Assembly: GCF_007970465.1 (NCBI RefSeq)
Contig: NZ_CP042429.1
Span: 2,914,001 to 2,978,000, forward strand
Direction of reading: 5' to 3'
Source of the DNA: Corynebacterium nuruki S6-4
Lineage (GTDB): Bacteria > Actinomycetota > Actinomycetes > Mycobacteriales > Mycobacteriaceae
DNA length: 64,000 bases
Part shown: one piece after another, positions 42,305-50,321 of the stretch
Layout of the letters: every line of letters starts with the position of its first letter
Numbering within the stretch: position 1 is the stretch's first letter
The notes under the pieces: generated by a model
Database searches by the model: none
Told to the model about the DNA's origin: nothing
What the model saw: only the letters and a program-made list of their open reading frames with translations
Program-made: the position numbers and the translations under genes

Positions 42305-42425
42305 GGTGCTCCTCGGGGTGAAACGGCGTCTGTGCTGTCCCGCAGGTTAGGGGAGGGGCAGGTCACCGGTCATGCCGTCCGGGGAGCACTCCCCACTGTC
42401 GGTGCTGTCGGTGCTGTCGGCACCG

Positions 42426-43079
42426 TCACTCCCCGGTGAGCCAGCTCCACCAGGACCGCTTCATCGGTGCCCCGGGCTCGGCGACGCTGACACGCAGGTC
42501 ACCGAAGGTGGCGTGCCCGGTGACGACCAGGACCGGCGCGCCGGGAGGCAGTTCGCGCCCCTGGTCGACGTGGACGTCACCGAACACCAGCGACATGCGG
42601 TTGTCCACCCGGATTCCGGGCGGGACGGTGATCCGGACATCACCGAAGACCGCGGTGACGTGCAGCTCCGTGACCGCTGCGGAGAGGGAGGCGTCCCGCA
42701 GGTCGAGGTCCACGTCGCCGAAGATGAGCAGGAGGTTCTCGTGGGCGGCGATCTGCATGTCGCCGCGGCGGTCCAGGTCGCCGAACCAGAGGATCTGCGA
42801 GTGGCCGGGCGACTGCGGTGTCGGTGGCCCCGGCACGGTGGGGCGCGGGGTCACCGGCGCCGCCTTGGCCGCCAGCGTCTCGGGATCGCGGTGTCCGGTC
42901 TGTCCTGCGACGAGTTGCTCGAGGCGTCCGAAACGCGCCGGGTCCGTCGTCGACCAGACGGCATCGGTGAGTTCGGAGAACTCGGTGAGGTCGATGCGGC
43001 CCTGTCCGACGGCGAGGGTCAGCGCGTCATTGAGGCTGCGGCGGCGGTCGTCGGAGATGCGGTCGGGCAGTGGGTCCAT
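42426..43079 (-). CDS. DUF1707 / LiaF-like C-terminal domain protein
   Basis: 217 residues without membrane helices. Residues 6-60 (DRISDDRRRSLNDALTLAVGQGRIDLTEFSELTDAVWST) are a DUF1707 domain. The C-terminal half has the repeated beta pattern LLLIFGDVDLDL, VTAVFGDVRITVPPG and SLVFGDVHVD seen in the LiaF/YvqF cell-wall stress family. Such proteins are commonly linked to envelope stress sensing in actinobacteria; that role is inferred. The ATG at 43079 fits the conserved DUF1707 start. Confidence 0.8.
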   Translation of the reverse strand: MDPLPDRISDDRRRSLNDALTLAVGQGRIDLTEFSELTDAVWSTTDPARFGRLEQLVAGQTGHRDPETLAAKAAPVTPRPTVPGPPTPQSPGHSQILWFGDLDRRGDMQIAAHENLLLIFGDVDLDLRDASLSAAVTELHVTAVFGDVRITVPPGIRVDNRMSLVFGDVHVDQGRELPPGAPVLVVTGHATFGDLRVSVAEPGAPMKRSWWSWLTGE

Positions 43080-43139
43080 GGGTTCAGGGTACGTCGCGGC
43101 GTGGGGTGCGCCGATGACACGGCGGGGTGCTGCCCGGTG

Positions 43140-43200
43140 ACGACCGGTACACATTTCCGCGTATCCGTGCCACGGGAACGTCGGAATGTGTATCGGTCGT
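43140..43200. repeat. Large inverted repeat
   Basis: ACGACCGGTACACATTTCCG (43140-43159) and CGGAATGTGTATCGGTCGT (43182-43200) are inverted copies with one mismatch and one extra base, enclosing CCGTG-c-CACGG. It could be a hairpin at the RNA or DNA level or a pair of regulator sites. Confidence 0.65.
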
Positions 43201-43301
43201 GACGCGGCGCCGTGGGACCGCAGTGCCGTGGGACCGCGGTGCCGTCGGGTGGTGCGGGACGCCCCGGAAGTCGGCGTCCCGCCGCAGGTGAAACCTCCTT
43301 A

Positions 43302-43320
43302 ACCGATCAACTTGATCGGT
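43302..43320 (+). promoter_or_regulatory. Palindromic operator of the sugar ABC operon
   Basis: ACCGATCAA-C-TTGATCGGT is a perfect 9+9 palindrome 71 bases before the lipoprotein gene. It lies between CTTAAC and TAAACA, which could serve as -35 and -10, so a bound repressor would block transcription. The regulator is not encoded in this window. Confidence 0.6.
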
Positions 43321-43391
43321 AAACATGCAGGTCAGCGACGGTCAGTCGGGTTTGACTTGAACGCTTCAGAGACGTTGACTTGCGGTTTGTG

Positions 43392-44399
43392 ATGTTCAAG
43401 AAGACCCTCAGGACCGCGCTAGCCGCCACGGCCGCCGTCCTCACCGTCAGTCTCGCCGCGTGTTCCTCCACCGGCGGAGCCCCGCGCGGCAACGGCGGAG
43501 GCGACGGCGGCGGGACCGTCGACACGCCCCGCTACGTCATGAGCATGGTCAGCCACGGTGCCCCCGGGGACACCTTCTGGGACCTCGTGCGCAAGGGCGC
43601 CGAGGATGCCGCGCAGAAGGACAACATCGAGCTGCGCTACAGCTCCGACCCCGAAGCCCCGAACCAGGCCAGCCTCGTGCAGTCCGCCATCGACTCGCAG
43701 GTCGACGGCATCGCCGTCACCATGCCGACCGCCGACGCGATCGGCCCCACCGCCAAGAAGGCTGTCGCCGCCGGGATCCCCGTCGTCGGCCTCAACGCCG
43801 GCATGGAGCAGTACGAGAAGTACGGCATGTCCGGCTTCTTCGGCCAGGAGGAGGGCGTGGCCGGGCAGAAGGCCGGCGAGCGGCTGAAGCAGGAGGGCGC
43901 GAAGAAGGTGCTCTGCGTCATCCACGAACAGGGCAACCAGTCCCAGGAGGACCGCTGCGCCGGCGTGAAGAAGGGCCAGGGTGGCACCGTCGAGACCCTC
44001 TACGTCAACGGCAAGGACCTCACCTCGGTGCAGTCCACCATCAAGTCCAAGCTCGCGCAGGACACCTCGATCGACTGGGTGATGGGCCTGGTCACCCCGG
44101 TCTCCCTCGTCGCGGTGGACGCCGCGAAGGAGGCCGGCCGCACCCCCGGTGACGACCTGAAGATCGGCACGTTCGACACCAACGCCGAGCTGGTCCCCGC
44201 GGTGAAGAACGGCAGCATCGACTTCGCCGTCGACCAGCAGCCCTACCTGCAGGGCTACATGGCGATCGACGCCCTGTGGCTCGCCAAGCGCAACGGCACC
44301 ACCGTCGGCGGCGGTCGACCGGTCTACACCGGCCCGAGCTTCGTCGACCAGTCCAACATCGACACCATCGCGGACGCCGCTAAGGAAGGCCTGCGATGA
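43392..44399 (+). CDS. Sugar-type ABC transporter substrate-binding lipoprotein
   Basis: 335 residues with a lipobox SLAAC after a short signal peptide (MFKKTLRTALAATAAVLTVS) and a Gly-rich linker. The mature part is a Peripla_BP_4 (ribose/xylose/inositol-type) protein: FWDLVRKGAEDAAQKDNIEL, VQSAIDSQVDGIAVTMPTADAI and IPVVGLNAG are the cluster-B hallmarks. The ligand cannot be read. ATG 43392 is preferred over an upstream TTG at 43380. Its stop overlaps the permease start (ATGA). Confidence 0.9.
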   Translation: MFKKTLRTALAATAAVLTVSLAACSSTGGAPRGNGGGDGGGTVDTPRYVMSMVSHGAPGDTFWDLVRKGAEDAAQKDNIELRYSSDPEAPNQASLVQSAIDSQVDGIAVTMPTADAIGPTAKKAVAAGIPVVGLNAGMEQYEKYGMSGFFGQEEGVAGQKAGERLKQEGAKKVLCVIHEQGNQSQEDRCAGVKKGQGGTVETLYVNGKDLTSVQSTIKSKLAQDTSIDWVMGLVTPVSLVAVDAAKEAGRTPGDDLKIGTFDTNAELVPAVKNGSIDFAVDQQPYLQGYMAIDALWLAKRNGTTVGGGRPVYTGPSFVDQSNIDTIADAAKEGLR

Positions 44400-45442
44400 G
44401 CGCGCCCGCCACCGTCGCGGCCACCGCGACCGAACCCCCGAAGACCCGGCAGGGTCTCGACAAGATCCTGCACCGTCCCGAACTCGCCAGCCTCATCGGC
44501 GTGATCGGCGTGTTCGTCCTGTTCTTCATCGTCGCCCCGAGCTTCCGGTCGGCGGACGCCTTCGCCACCGTGCTGTACACCTCCTCGACCCTCGGGATCG
44601 TCGCCCTGGCCGTCGGCCTGCTCATGATCTCCGACGAGTTCGACCTGTCCACCGGTGTGGCGGTGACCACGACCGCCCTGGCGGCGACGATGCTGAACTA
44701 CAACTGGCATCTCCAGTCCTGGGTCGGCTCGCTCATCGCGCTGGCGGTCGCGCTGGCCATCGGGTTCTTCAACGGCTGGATGGTCACCCACACCGGGATC
44801 CCGAGCTTCCTGATCACCCTGGCGACCTTCCTCATGCTGCAGGGGCTCAATCTCGCGGTGACGAAGCTGGTCACCGACCAGGTCGCCACCCCGACCATCT
44901 CCGACATGCAGGGTTACGAACTGTGCCGGAAGATTTTCGCCGGCCAGTGGGACATCTTCGGGGTGACGTTCAAGGTCACCATCTTCTGGTGGATCCTCTT
45001 CGTCGCCGTGGCCAGCTGGGTGCTGTTCAAGACGAAGTTCGGCAACTGGATCTTCGCCGTCGGTGGTGACCCGGACGCCTCCCGTGCCGTCGGGGTGCCG
45101 GTGAACCGGGTGAAGATCATCCTGTTCATGGTCGTCGCCGCGGCCTGCTGGTTCGTCGGCCAGCACAACCTGTACTCCTTCGACTCGATCCAGGCCGGTC
45201 AGGGTGTGGGCAACGAGTTCCTCTACATCATCGCCGCGGTCGTCGGCGGCTGTGCGATGACCGGCGGCAAGGGTACGGCGATCGGCACCGCCCTCGGCGC
45301 GCTGATCTACGGCATGACCAACCAGGGCATCGTCTACGCCGGCTGGAACCCGGACTGGCTGAAGTTCTTCGTCGGTGCGGTGCTGCTGCTGGCGGTGCTG
45401 GCGAACAACTCCTTCTCGAAATTCACGGAGGCACGCAAATGA
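44396..45442 (+). CDS. Sugar-type ABC transporter permease (RbsC-like)
   Basis: A 348-residue BPD_transp_2 permease with about ten helices. The RbsC-type region appears as LMISDEFDLSTGVAVTTTALAA, where most members have GGIDLS; EFDLS is a noticeable variant. The C-terminal GNEFLYIIAAVVGGCAMTGGKGTAIGTALGALI segment is typical. It is coupled at both ends by ATGA overlaps. Confidence 0.92.
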   Translation: MSAPATVAATATEPPKTRQGLDKILHRPELASLIGVIGVFVLFFIVAPSFRSADAFATVLYTSSTLGIVALAVGLLMISDEFDLSTGVAVTTTALAATMLNYNWHLQSWVGSLIALAVALAIGFFNGWMVTHTGIPSFLITLATFLMLQGLNLAVTKLVTDQVATPTISDMQGYELCRKIFAGQWDIFGVTFKVTIFWWILFVAVASWVLFKTKFGNWIFAVGGDPDASRAVGVPVNRVKIILFMVVAAACWFVGQHNLYSFDSIQAGQGVGNEFLYIIAAVVGGCAMTGGKGTAIGTALGALIYGMTNQGIVYAGWNPDWLKFFVGAVLLLAVLANNSFSKFTEARK

Positions 45443-46206
45443 GTGGCACACCCGTCATCGAACTCCGTGGCGTCAGCAAGGTCTACGGTTCCTTCCACGC
45501 GCTCGAGGATATCGACCTCACGGTGGACGCCGCCTCGGTGACCTGCGTCCTCGGCGACAACGGCGCGGGCAAGTCCACGCTGATCAAGACGCTCGCGGGG
45601 CTGCACAGGCCGACCTCCGGCGAGATCCTCGTCGACGGGGAGCCGGTGAGCTTCGACAATCCGCGGGACGCCCTGGACCACGGCATCGCGACGGTCTACC
45701 AGGACCTCGCGGTGGTGGGGGAGATGCCGGTGTGGCGCAACTTCTTCCTCGGCCAGGAACTCACCGGCCGGTTCGGCCGGATGCGGGAGACCGAGATGCG
45801 GCAGATCACCGCGGACCGGCTGCACGACATGGGCATCGACCTGCCGGATGTGGCGGTCCCGATCGCGTCGCTGTCCGGTGGTCAGCGGCAGGTCGTCGCG
45901 ATCGCCCGCGCCATGTACTTCGGCGGCCGGCTGCTGATCCTCGACGAGCCGACGGCGGCACTGGGCGTCAAGCAGTCCGGCATGGTGCTCAAGTTCATCG
46001 CCGCGGCGCGGGACAAGGGGGTGGCGGTCATCTTCATCACCCACAACCCGCACCACGCCTACCTGGTCGGCGACCGGTTCGTGCTGCTGAACCTGGGTCG
46101 GCAGGTGCTCGACGCGACCCGCGACGAGGTGACTCTCGAGCAGCTGACCCTGGAGATGGCCGGCGGTGGCGAGCTGGACGCCCTCGCCCACGAACTGGAG
46201 CGTTAG
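45439..46206 (+). CDS. Sugar-type ABC transporter ATP-binding protein, single-domain
   Basis: 255 residues: Walker A GDNGAGKST, signature LSGGQRQ, Walker B LLILDEP, H-loop VIFITHNPHH. Unlike RbsA or XylG, which carry two fused ABC domains, this has one domain and must dimerise, as in FrcA-type transporters. It overlaps the permease stop and ends the operon. No sugar kinase or isomerase gene follows. Confidence 0.92.
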   Translation: MSGTPVIELRGVSKVYGSFHALEDIDLTVDAASVTCVLGDNGAGKSTLIKTLAGLHRPTSGEILVDGEPVSFDNPRDALDHGIATVYQDLAVVGEMPVWRNFFLGQELTGRFGRMRETEMRQITADRLHDMGIDLPDVAVPIASLSGGQRQVVAIARAMYFGGRLLILDEPTAALGVKQSGMVLKFIAAARDKGVAVIFITHNPHHAYLVGDRFVLLNLGRQVLDATRDEVTLEQLTLEMAGGGELDALAHELER

Positions 46207-46240
46207 GTGTACTTCCCGGGGAGGTCGTGAACACGCGACC

Positions 46241-46280
46241 GCCGGGATGACCCGGGATGACCCGGGATGACCCGGGATGA
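46241..46280. repeat. Tandem 10-bp repeats
   Basis: Four adjacent units of CCCGGGATGA (the first begins GCCGGG), starting 35 bases after the sugar ABC operon. A variable-number tandem array is likely. Confidence 0.8.
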
Positions 46281-46310
46281 CGCGGAAGAACCCTCCGGTG
46301 CCCCGGATGT

Positions 46311-46410
46311 CCGCGGAACGAACCGACAGGTCGACGGCCCGGTCCCCGTGTCGACATGACGAACCGGCAGGTCGAAAAATCCGCCCCGGAGCGGCACCTG
46401 GGTTCGTTCC
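46311..46410. repeat. Dispersed intergenic repeat, copy B
   Basis: 46311-46334 matches copy A at 22808-22831 (23 of 24). A second internal near-copy, ACGAACCGGCAGGTCGA, lies at 46359-46375. GGAACGAACC (46315-46324) is perfectly complementary to GGTTCGTTCC (46401-46410), so the whole element can fold into a hairpin of about 96 bases. Confidence 0.65.
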
Positions 46411-46562
46411 ACCGACCTCCCCGGAACCGCCGACCTCCCCGGAAACTACAGCCAGGGAGCTCCCGGCGGTTCCCCGGCGGGTGCGCGATGACGTGACCGG
46501 TGTGTTTTGGACAGTAAACATGCCGGTCACGCCTTTTTCGGCAATATCTGAGTGTGGATTGG

Positions 46563-46581
46563 TTATGGTAGGCTACCGTGA
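46563..46581 (+). promoter_or_regulatory. Candidate DtxR operator of the ABC/FtsX operon
   Basis: TTATGGTAGGCTACCGTGA is centred on the palindrome GGTAG-GCTACC and agrees with the DtxR consensus at 14 of 19 positions, the best of the three sites in this window. It lies about 80 bases before the ATPase gene in an AT-richer patch. Confidence 0.55.
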
Positions 46582-46662
46582 ACTCACGCTGCATTTACCT
46601 GATCTCGGGGAGTGATCCCGCAGGCGGTGCAACGGCGATCCCCGAGCAAGGAGCCCCGGCAC

Positions 46663-47358
46663 ATGTCGACTGTCCATCCGTCCGTCCAGGCGACAGGTCT
46701 GTCCAGGTACTTCCGGTCGGGTGACGACACGGTCACCGCGGTCGAGGATGTCTCACTCACCGTCGGGCGCGGCGAGATCGCCGCCGTCATCGGTCCCTCG
46801 GGATCCGGGAAGTCCACCCTCCTGCAGCTGCTCGCCGGTCTCGACCGGCCGGACGCCGGATCCGTCGCCATCGGCGGCGTCGACCTCGGCGGACTGCGGG
46901 ACCGGGCACTCACCCGGCTCCGCCGGGAACGGATCGGCTTCATCTTCCAGGACTTCCAGCTGCTGCCGAGGATGACCGCCCGACAGAACATCACGCTGCC
47001 GGTCCGCCTCGCCGGCGGCACGGTGGATGACGCCGAGGTCGACGAACTCGCCGAAACGCTCGGTGTCGCGCACCGTCTCGACCACCGGCCCGGCGAACTC
47101 TCCGGTGGCCAGCAGCAGCGTGTGGCCGTCGCCCGGGCCCTGCTCGGCAGGCCGGACATCGTCTTCGCCGACGAACCCACCGGCGCGCTGGATTCCACCA
47201 CCGCCGCCGACCTCGTCGACCTGTTCATCTGGGCGGCCGGAACCCGGCAGCAGAGCTTCGTCATCGTCACCCACGACGAGCGGGTCGCCGCCCGGGCGGA
47301 CTCGGTCCACCGGATGACCGACGGTCATCTCACCACGGCGTCCCGGAGCCGTCACTGA
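46663..47358 (+). CDS. MacB/LolD-type ABC transporter ATP-binding protein
   Basis: 231 residues: Walker A GPSGSGKST, Q-loop FIFQDFQLLPRMTARQNI, signature LSGGQQQR, Walker B VFADEPTGALD, H-loop IVTHDERVAA. These are the features of the LolD/MacB/FtsE group that drives FtsX-type permeases. AAGGAG precedes the ATG at 46663. Its stop overlaps the permease start by one base. A DtxR-like site lies upstream. Confidence 0.94.
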   Translation: MSTVHPSVQATGLSRYFRSGDDTVTAVEDVSLTVGRGEIAAVIGPSGSGKSTLLQLLAGLDRPDAGSVAIGGVDLGGLRDRALTRLRRERIGFIFQDFQLLPRMTARQNITLPVRLAGGTVDDAEVDELAETLGVAHRLDHRPGELSGGQQQRVAVARALLGRPDIVFADEPTGALDSTTAADLVDLFIWAAGTRQQSFVIVTHDERVAARADSVHRMTDGHLTTASRSRH

Positions 47359-49940
47359 TGCGGACGCTCGCCACCACCTTCTCCCTCGTCCGGCATGAGC
47401 TGACGGCGTTCCGCCGGACCCGCGCCCTGTTCGTCGCCGTCGTGCTCGGCGGCATCCTCGTCGTGGCCGGCGCGGTCCTCGGTGCGACATACAACCACCG
47501 GGTCGATACCGGAGCCGGCGTCAGCTATGACGGGGCGGACATGGTCGTGCGCAGCCGGACCGGTGCCGGTTCCGGCGTCGGGGGAGAGGACGCCGACCCC
47601 GGTGCCGCCGCCGGCGGTGCCGGTATGTCACCGGAGGACGTCGCGAAGATCCGCGGCATCGACGGTGTCGCGTCCGCCGACGGGCTGACCCGCGCCCGTG
47701 CCGCACTCTGGGCCGGCGGCAAGGTGTCGCCGACGGTCATCGAATCCCTGCCGGACGACAACTTCCGGTGGCAGGACCTCACCGACGGGCGCTACCCGCA
47801 GAATGGCACCGAAGTCACGTTGAGTGCGGAGACCATGGACGCCACCGACCTGCACCTCGGCGACACGGTGACTATGGGCACCGATGAAGCCGGCGACGGT
47901 CAGTTCACGGTCGTCGGCGTCCTGGACACCCGCGGGGCACTCGACTACACGGACACCGACTATGCGGTCGTCACCCCGGAACTCGCGCAGGCCTTCGCCG
48001 GCACCGACGGTGTCAACGAGGTCCGCGTCGCACTGGCACCCGGGGCGGACGTCCACGCGGTCACCGACGGGATCAACGCGGCAGTCCCCGGAAACTGGCC
48101 GGAGACCACCGGGGCACTGGTGACCGCCACGCGGACGCTCTACGACACGGGCCTGAGCATCCTGTCCCTCACCGTCAACGGGTTCGCCCTGGTCACCGCC
48201 TTCGTCGCGCTCACCGTCGTCGGCACCGTGATCTGGGCCTCGCTGCCCGGCAGACGCCGGCAACTCGCCCTGATGAGGCTCGTCGGCGCGACCCGCGGGC
48301 AGATCACGGCGACGCTCTTCCTCGAGACCGCCGTCATCGCACTGGCCGGAGGTCTGCTCGCGGTGCCGGTCGGGATCGGGGTGTCCTACCTGGGACTGCC
48401 GCTGCTCGGCATGGTTCCGGGCGTCCCGTCGGTCCCGTGGTCGCAGATCGTGGTCCCCGTGGCCCCGCTCGTCGCGGTCCCGCTGGTCGCCGTCCTCGGC
48501 GCGGTGGCGGCTGTCGCCGGTCCCGCACTCACGGCAGGACGTGTCTCCCCGGCCGACGCACTGCGCCGGGCCTCGGGCACCGGACGGTCCCGGCCCACCG
48601 CGGCCACCGCCCGCATCATTGCCGTCCTCGTCACCGCAGTCCTCGCCCTGGTCGTCGCCCGGTTCGCCGGACCGGGGGTCACCGTCGTGGCCGGCGCAGT
48701 GTTCTTCTGTGCCCTCATCCTTGCCGTGCCCGCCTTCTGCTGGGCCGGTGCCGGGCTGGCCGGCCGGCTCATCAGCGACCGGCATCCGGTGGCCGAGATC
48801 GGTGCCGCAGAGGTCCGGAGTTTCCCGGGCCGGACCGCGGCGACCGGCATGGCGGCGGTCCTGGCCGCCACCGTGATGGCGGTGAGCTGGGTCGGGCTCT
48901 CCTCGGTCTCGGCGATCGCGGACGCCCGGTCCAGCGATTCCCCGGGACCCGAGCTGATGGTCGGCGCCTATTCCGGTTCCGCGCCCCTCGATCCGGTGGT
49001 CATGCAGGCACTCGACCAGGTCGACGGGGTCGGTGACACGGTCCAGGTCCGCATGGGCCGGGCCCGGATGTCCGGGCAGCCGGCGGCGGGCACGACGACC
49101 ACCGGACACGAGACCCGGCTGGTCACCGACATCGCCGCCGGCGACGCCGCAGACTTCTCGGCGGTCACCGACGGCCGGTTCCCGCTCGGGACGTCCGCCC
49201 CGGACTCGCTGTACCTGCCGACCTCGGACCAGGCCCCGTTCCGCGACGGATCGCAGGTCACACTCACCGGACCCGCCGGTGAACGCTCGTTGAGCGTCCA
49301 CTACGTCGCCGACCTTCCGGTCCCCGGTCTCGTCGCCCCGGAGGTGATGGACGCCGTCGGAACCGCCACCGGCCCGACGGCGACCTGGCTCTCGGTCGCC
49401 GACGGGGCCGACCGCGGTGACGTGCTCGACGCCGTGCGCACCGTCGCCACCATCGGCGGCGATCTCCCGGTCACCGGGACGACCGTCACCGACGCGAAGA
49501 TGGACTCGCTGGTCGGATCCGCACGGCTCATCGCCACGGTGATGCTCACGGTGGCCGTGGTCATCGCCGTGCTCGGTGCCGTCGTCACCCTCACCACCGT
49601 CCTGCGCAACCGTGCCACGGAATTCGCCGTGCTGCGACTGCTGGGCATGGAGGGCGCCCAACTGCGCCGCCTCGTCGGCGCGGAGACCGTCGCCGTCGGC
49701 GTACTCAGCGTGGTCATCGGACTCGCGGCGGGCGTCCTGCTCGGCTGCGTGACCGCGAGCGCGGTCGCCGGGACGCTGGGGGTCGGTACCCACATCGCCG
49801 TTCCCGTCATTGCCCTGCTCGTCATGGGCGTGGTGACCGTGGCGGGGCTCCGGGCGGCGGTCACCGGCCCCGTCGACAGAACTTCACTCGTCCCCCCGGC
49901 CGATGCGCTGCGGGACGCCAACCTGGGAGGAAACCAGTGA
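47358..49940 (+). CDS. FtsX-like ABC permease, two-repeat type
   Basis: 860 residues. An N-terminal helix is followed by a large extracytoplasmic MacB-type domain (~40-255), three helices (FALVTAFVALTVVGTVIWASLP onward), a central helix block, a second extracytoplasmic domain (~530-700) and the last three helices (LIATVMLTVAVVIAVLGAVVTLTTVL onward). Each FtsX half has the RLVGA/RLLGM coupling segment (LMRLVGATRGQI and AVLRLLGMEGAQ). Such transporters move lipoproteins, peptides or act mechanically on envelope enzymes. The substrate is unknown. It overlaps the next gene's GTG. Confidence 0.92.
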   Translation: MRTLATTFSLVRHELTAFRRTRALFVAVVLGGILVVAGAVLGATYNHRVDTGAGVSYDGADMVVRSRTGAGSGVGGEDADPGAAAGGAGMSPEDVAKIRGIDGVASADGLTRARAALWAGGKVSPTVIESLPDDNFRWQDLTDGRYPQNGTEVTLSAETMDATDLHLGDTVTMGTDEAGDGQFTVVGVLDTRGALDYTDTDYAVVTPELAQAFAGTDGVNEVRVALAPGADVHAVTDGINAAVPGNWPETTGALVTATRTLYDTGLSILSLTVNGFALVTAFVALTVVGTVIWASLPGRRRQLALMRLVGATRGQITATLFLETAVIALAGGLLAVPVGIGVSYLGLPLLGMVPGVPSVPWSQIVVPVAPLVAVPLVAVLGAVAAVAGPALTAGRVSPADALRRASGTGRSRPTAATARIIAVLVTAVLALVVARFAGPGVTVVAGAVFFCALILAVPAFCWAGAGLAGRLISDRHPVAEIGAAEVRSFPGRTAATGMAAVLAATVMAVSWVGLSSVSAIADARSSDSPGPELMVGAYSGSAPLDPVVMQALDQVDGVGDTVQVRMGRARMSGQPAAGTTTTGHETRLVTDIAAGDAADFSAVTDGRFPLGTSAPDSLYLPTSDQAPFRDGSQVTLTGPAGERSLSVHYVADLPVPGLVAPEVMDAVGTATGPTATWLSVADGADRGDVLDAVRTVATIGGDLPVTGTTVTDAKMDSLVGSARLIATVMLTVAVVIAVLGAVVTLTTVLRNRATEFAVLRLLGMEGAQLRRLVGAETVAVGVLSVVIGLAAGVLLGCVTASAVAGTLGVGTHIAVPVIALLVMGVVTVAGLRAAVTGPVDRTSLVPPADALRDANLGGNQ

Positions 49941-50317
49941 CACATCCACGTACCCGCCGGTGGGCGGCACACGCCGCCGGCCTCGCCCTCACCGTGGCAG
50001 TCGGCGGTGCCGCAGCGACCGGCACGGTCGCCGCCCAGACGCCCGTTCCGGCCCCGCCGGCTGTGTCGTCTGCGGCTCCTGCGGCTCCTGCGGCTCCTGC
50101 GGCCTCTGCGACTCCGGCCGCCCCGGCCCCGGCGGAGCCTGCCGGGGACACCGCCGGCAACACCGCGCAGCAGCAGGCCGATCCGCACAAGGACGACCTC
50201 CTGGTCCCTGACTGGCTCATGCTCGTCATCGCGATCGCCCTGGTCGCTGGTGCCGTCTCACTGGCGACACAGTCCTATATCCGGTTTTCCCGGACCCGTC
50301 GAGAACTGGAGGGTTAA
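49937..50317 (+). CDS. Small secreted/anchored Ala-Pro-rich protein of the ABC/FtsX operon
   Basis: 126 residues. A signal peptide with an AAQ-type cleavage region (about residue 33) is followed by a ~50-residue Ala/Pro-rich stretch, then a membrane helix (WLMLVIAIALVAGAVSLATQSYI) with a short basic tail RFSRTRRELEG. This is a type I membrane topology with a low-complexity outer part. It starts at a GTG inside the permease stop codon (GTGA), so production is tied to the transporter. No family was recognised. Confidence 0.75.
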   Translation: MTHPRTRRWAAHAAGLALTVAVGGAAATGTVAAQTPVPAPPAVSSAAPAAPAAPAASATPAAPAPAEPAGDTAGNTAQQQADPHKDDLLVPDWLMLVIAIALVAGAVSLATQSYIRFSRTRRELEG

Positions 50318-50321
50318 CCCC

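Larger units (their letters stand above)
43080..43391. other. Repeat-rich divergent intergenic region before the sugar ABC operon
   Basis: 312 bases. From left to right: a large imperfect inverted repeat (43140-43200), a tandem 16-bp duplication (43209-43240, GCCGTGGGACCGC core), a perfect palindrome (43302-43320), the motif GTAAACATGCAGGTCA (43319-43334) and two copies of TTGACTTG (43352-43359 and 43375-43382). No gene or RNA family was recognised. Confidence 0.7.
46207..46662 (+). other. 456-base repeat-bearing region before the ABC/FtsX operon
   Basis: Contains four 10-bp units CCCGGGATGA (46241-46280), copy B of the dispersed repeat (46311-46410), a patch of lower GC (46500-46570) with GTAAACATGCCGGTCA at 46514-46529, and a DtxR-like palindrome (46563-46581). 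The open frames here are by-products of the repeats and lack start signals. Confidence 0.65.

Noticed and set aside
46241..46280. CRISPR-like array
   Set aside because: The units are 10 bases with no spacers, so this is a simple tandem repeat.
46277..46615. Possible 112-residue protein between the two ABC operons
   Set aside because: It runs through tandem and dispersed repeats, and a similar peptide appears only because copy A of the repeat is read in the same frame. No start signal is present.
47628..49793. Minus-strand open frame opposite the FtsX permease
   Set aside because: Composition is dominated by Asp, Gly, Arg and His, as expected from reading GC-rich codons backwards; no motif or start signal.
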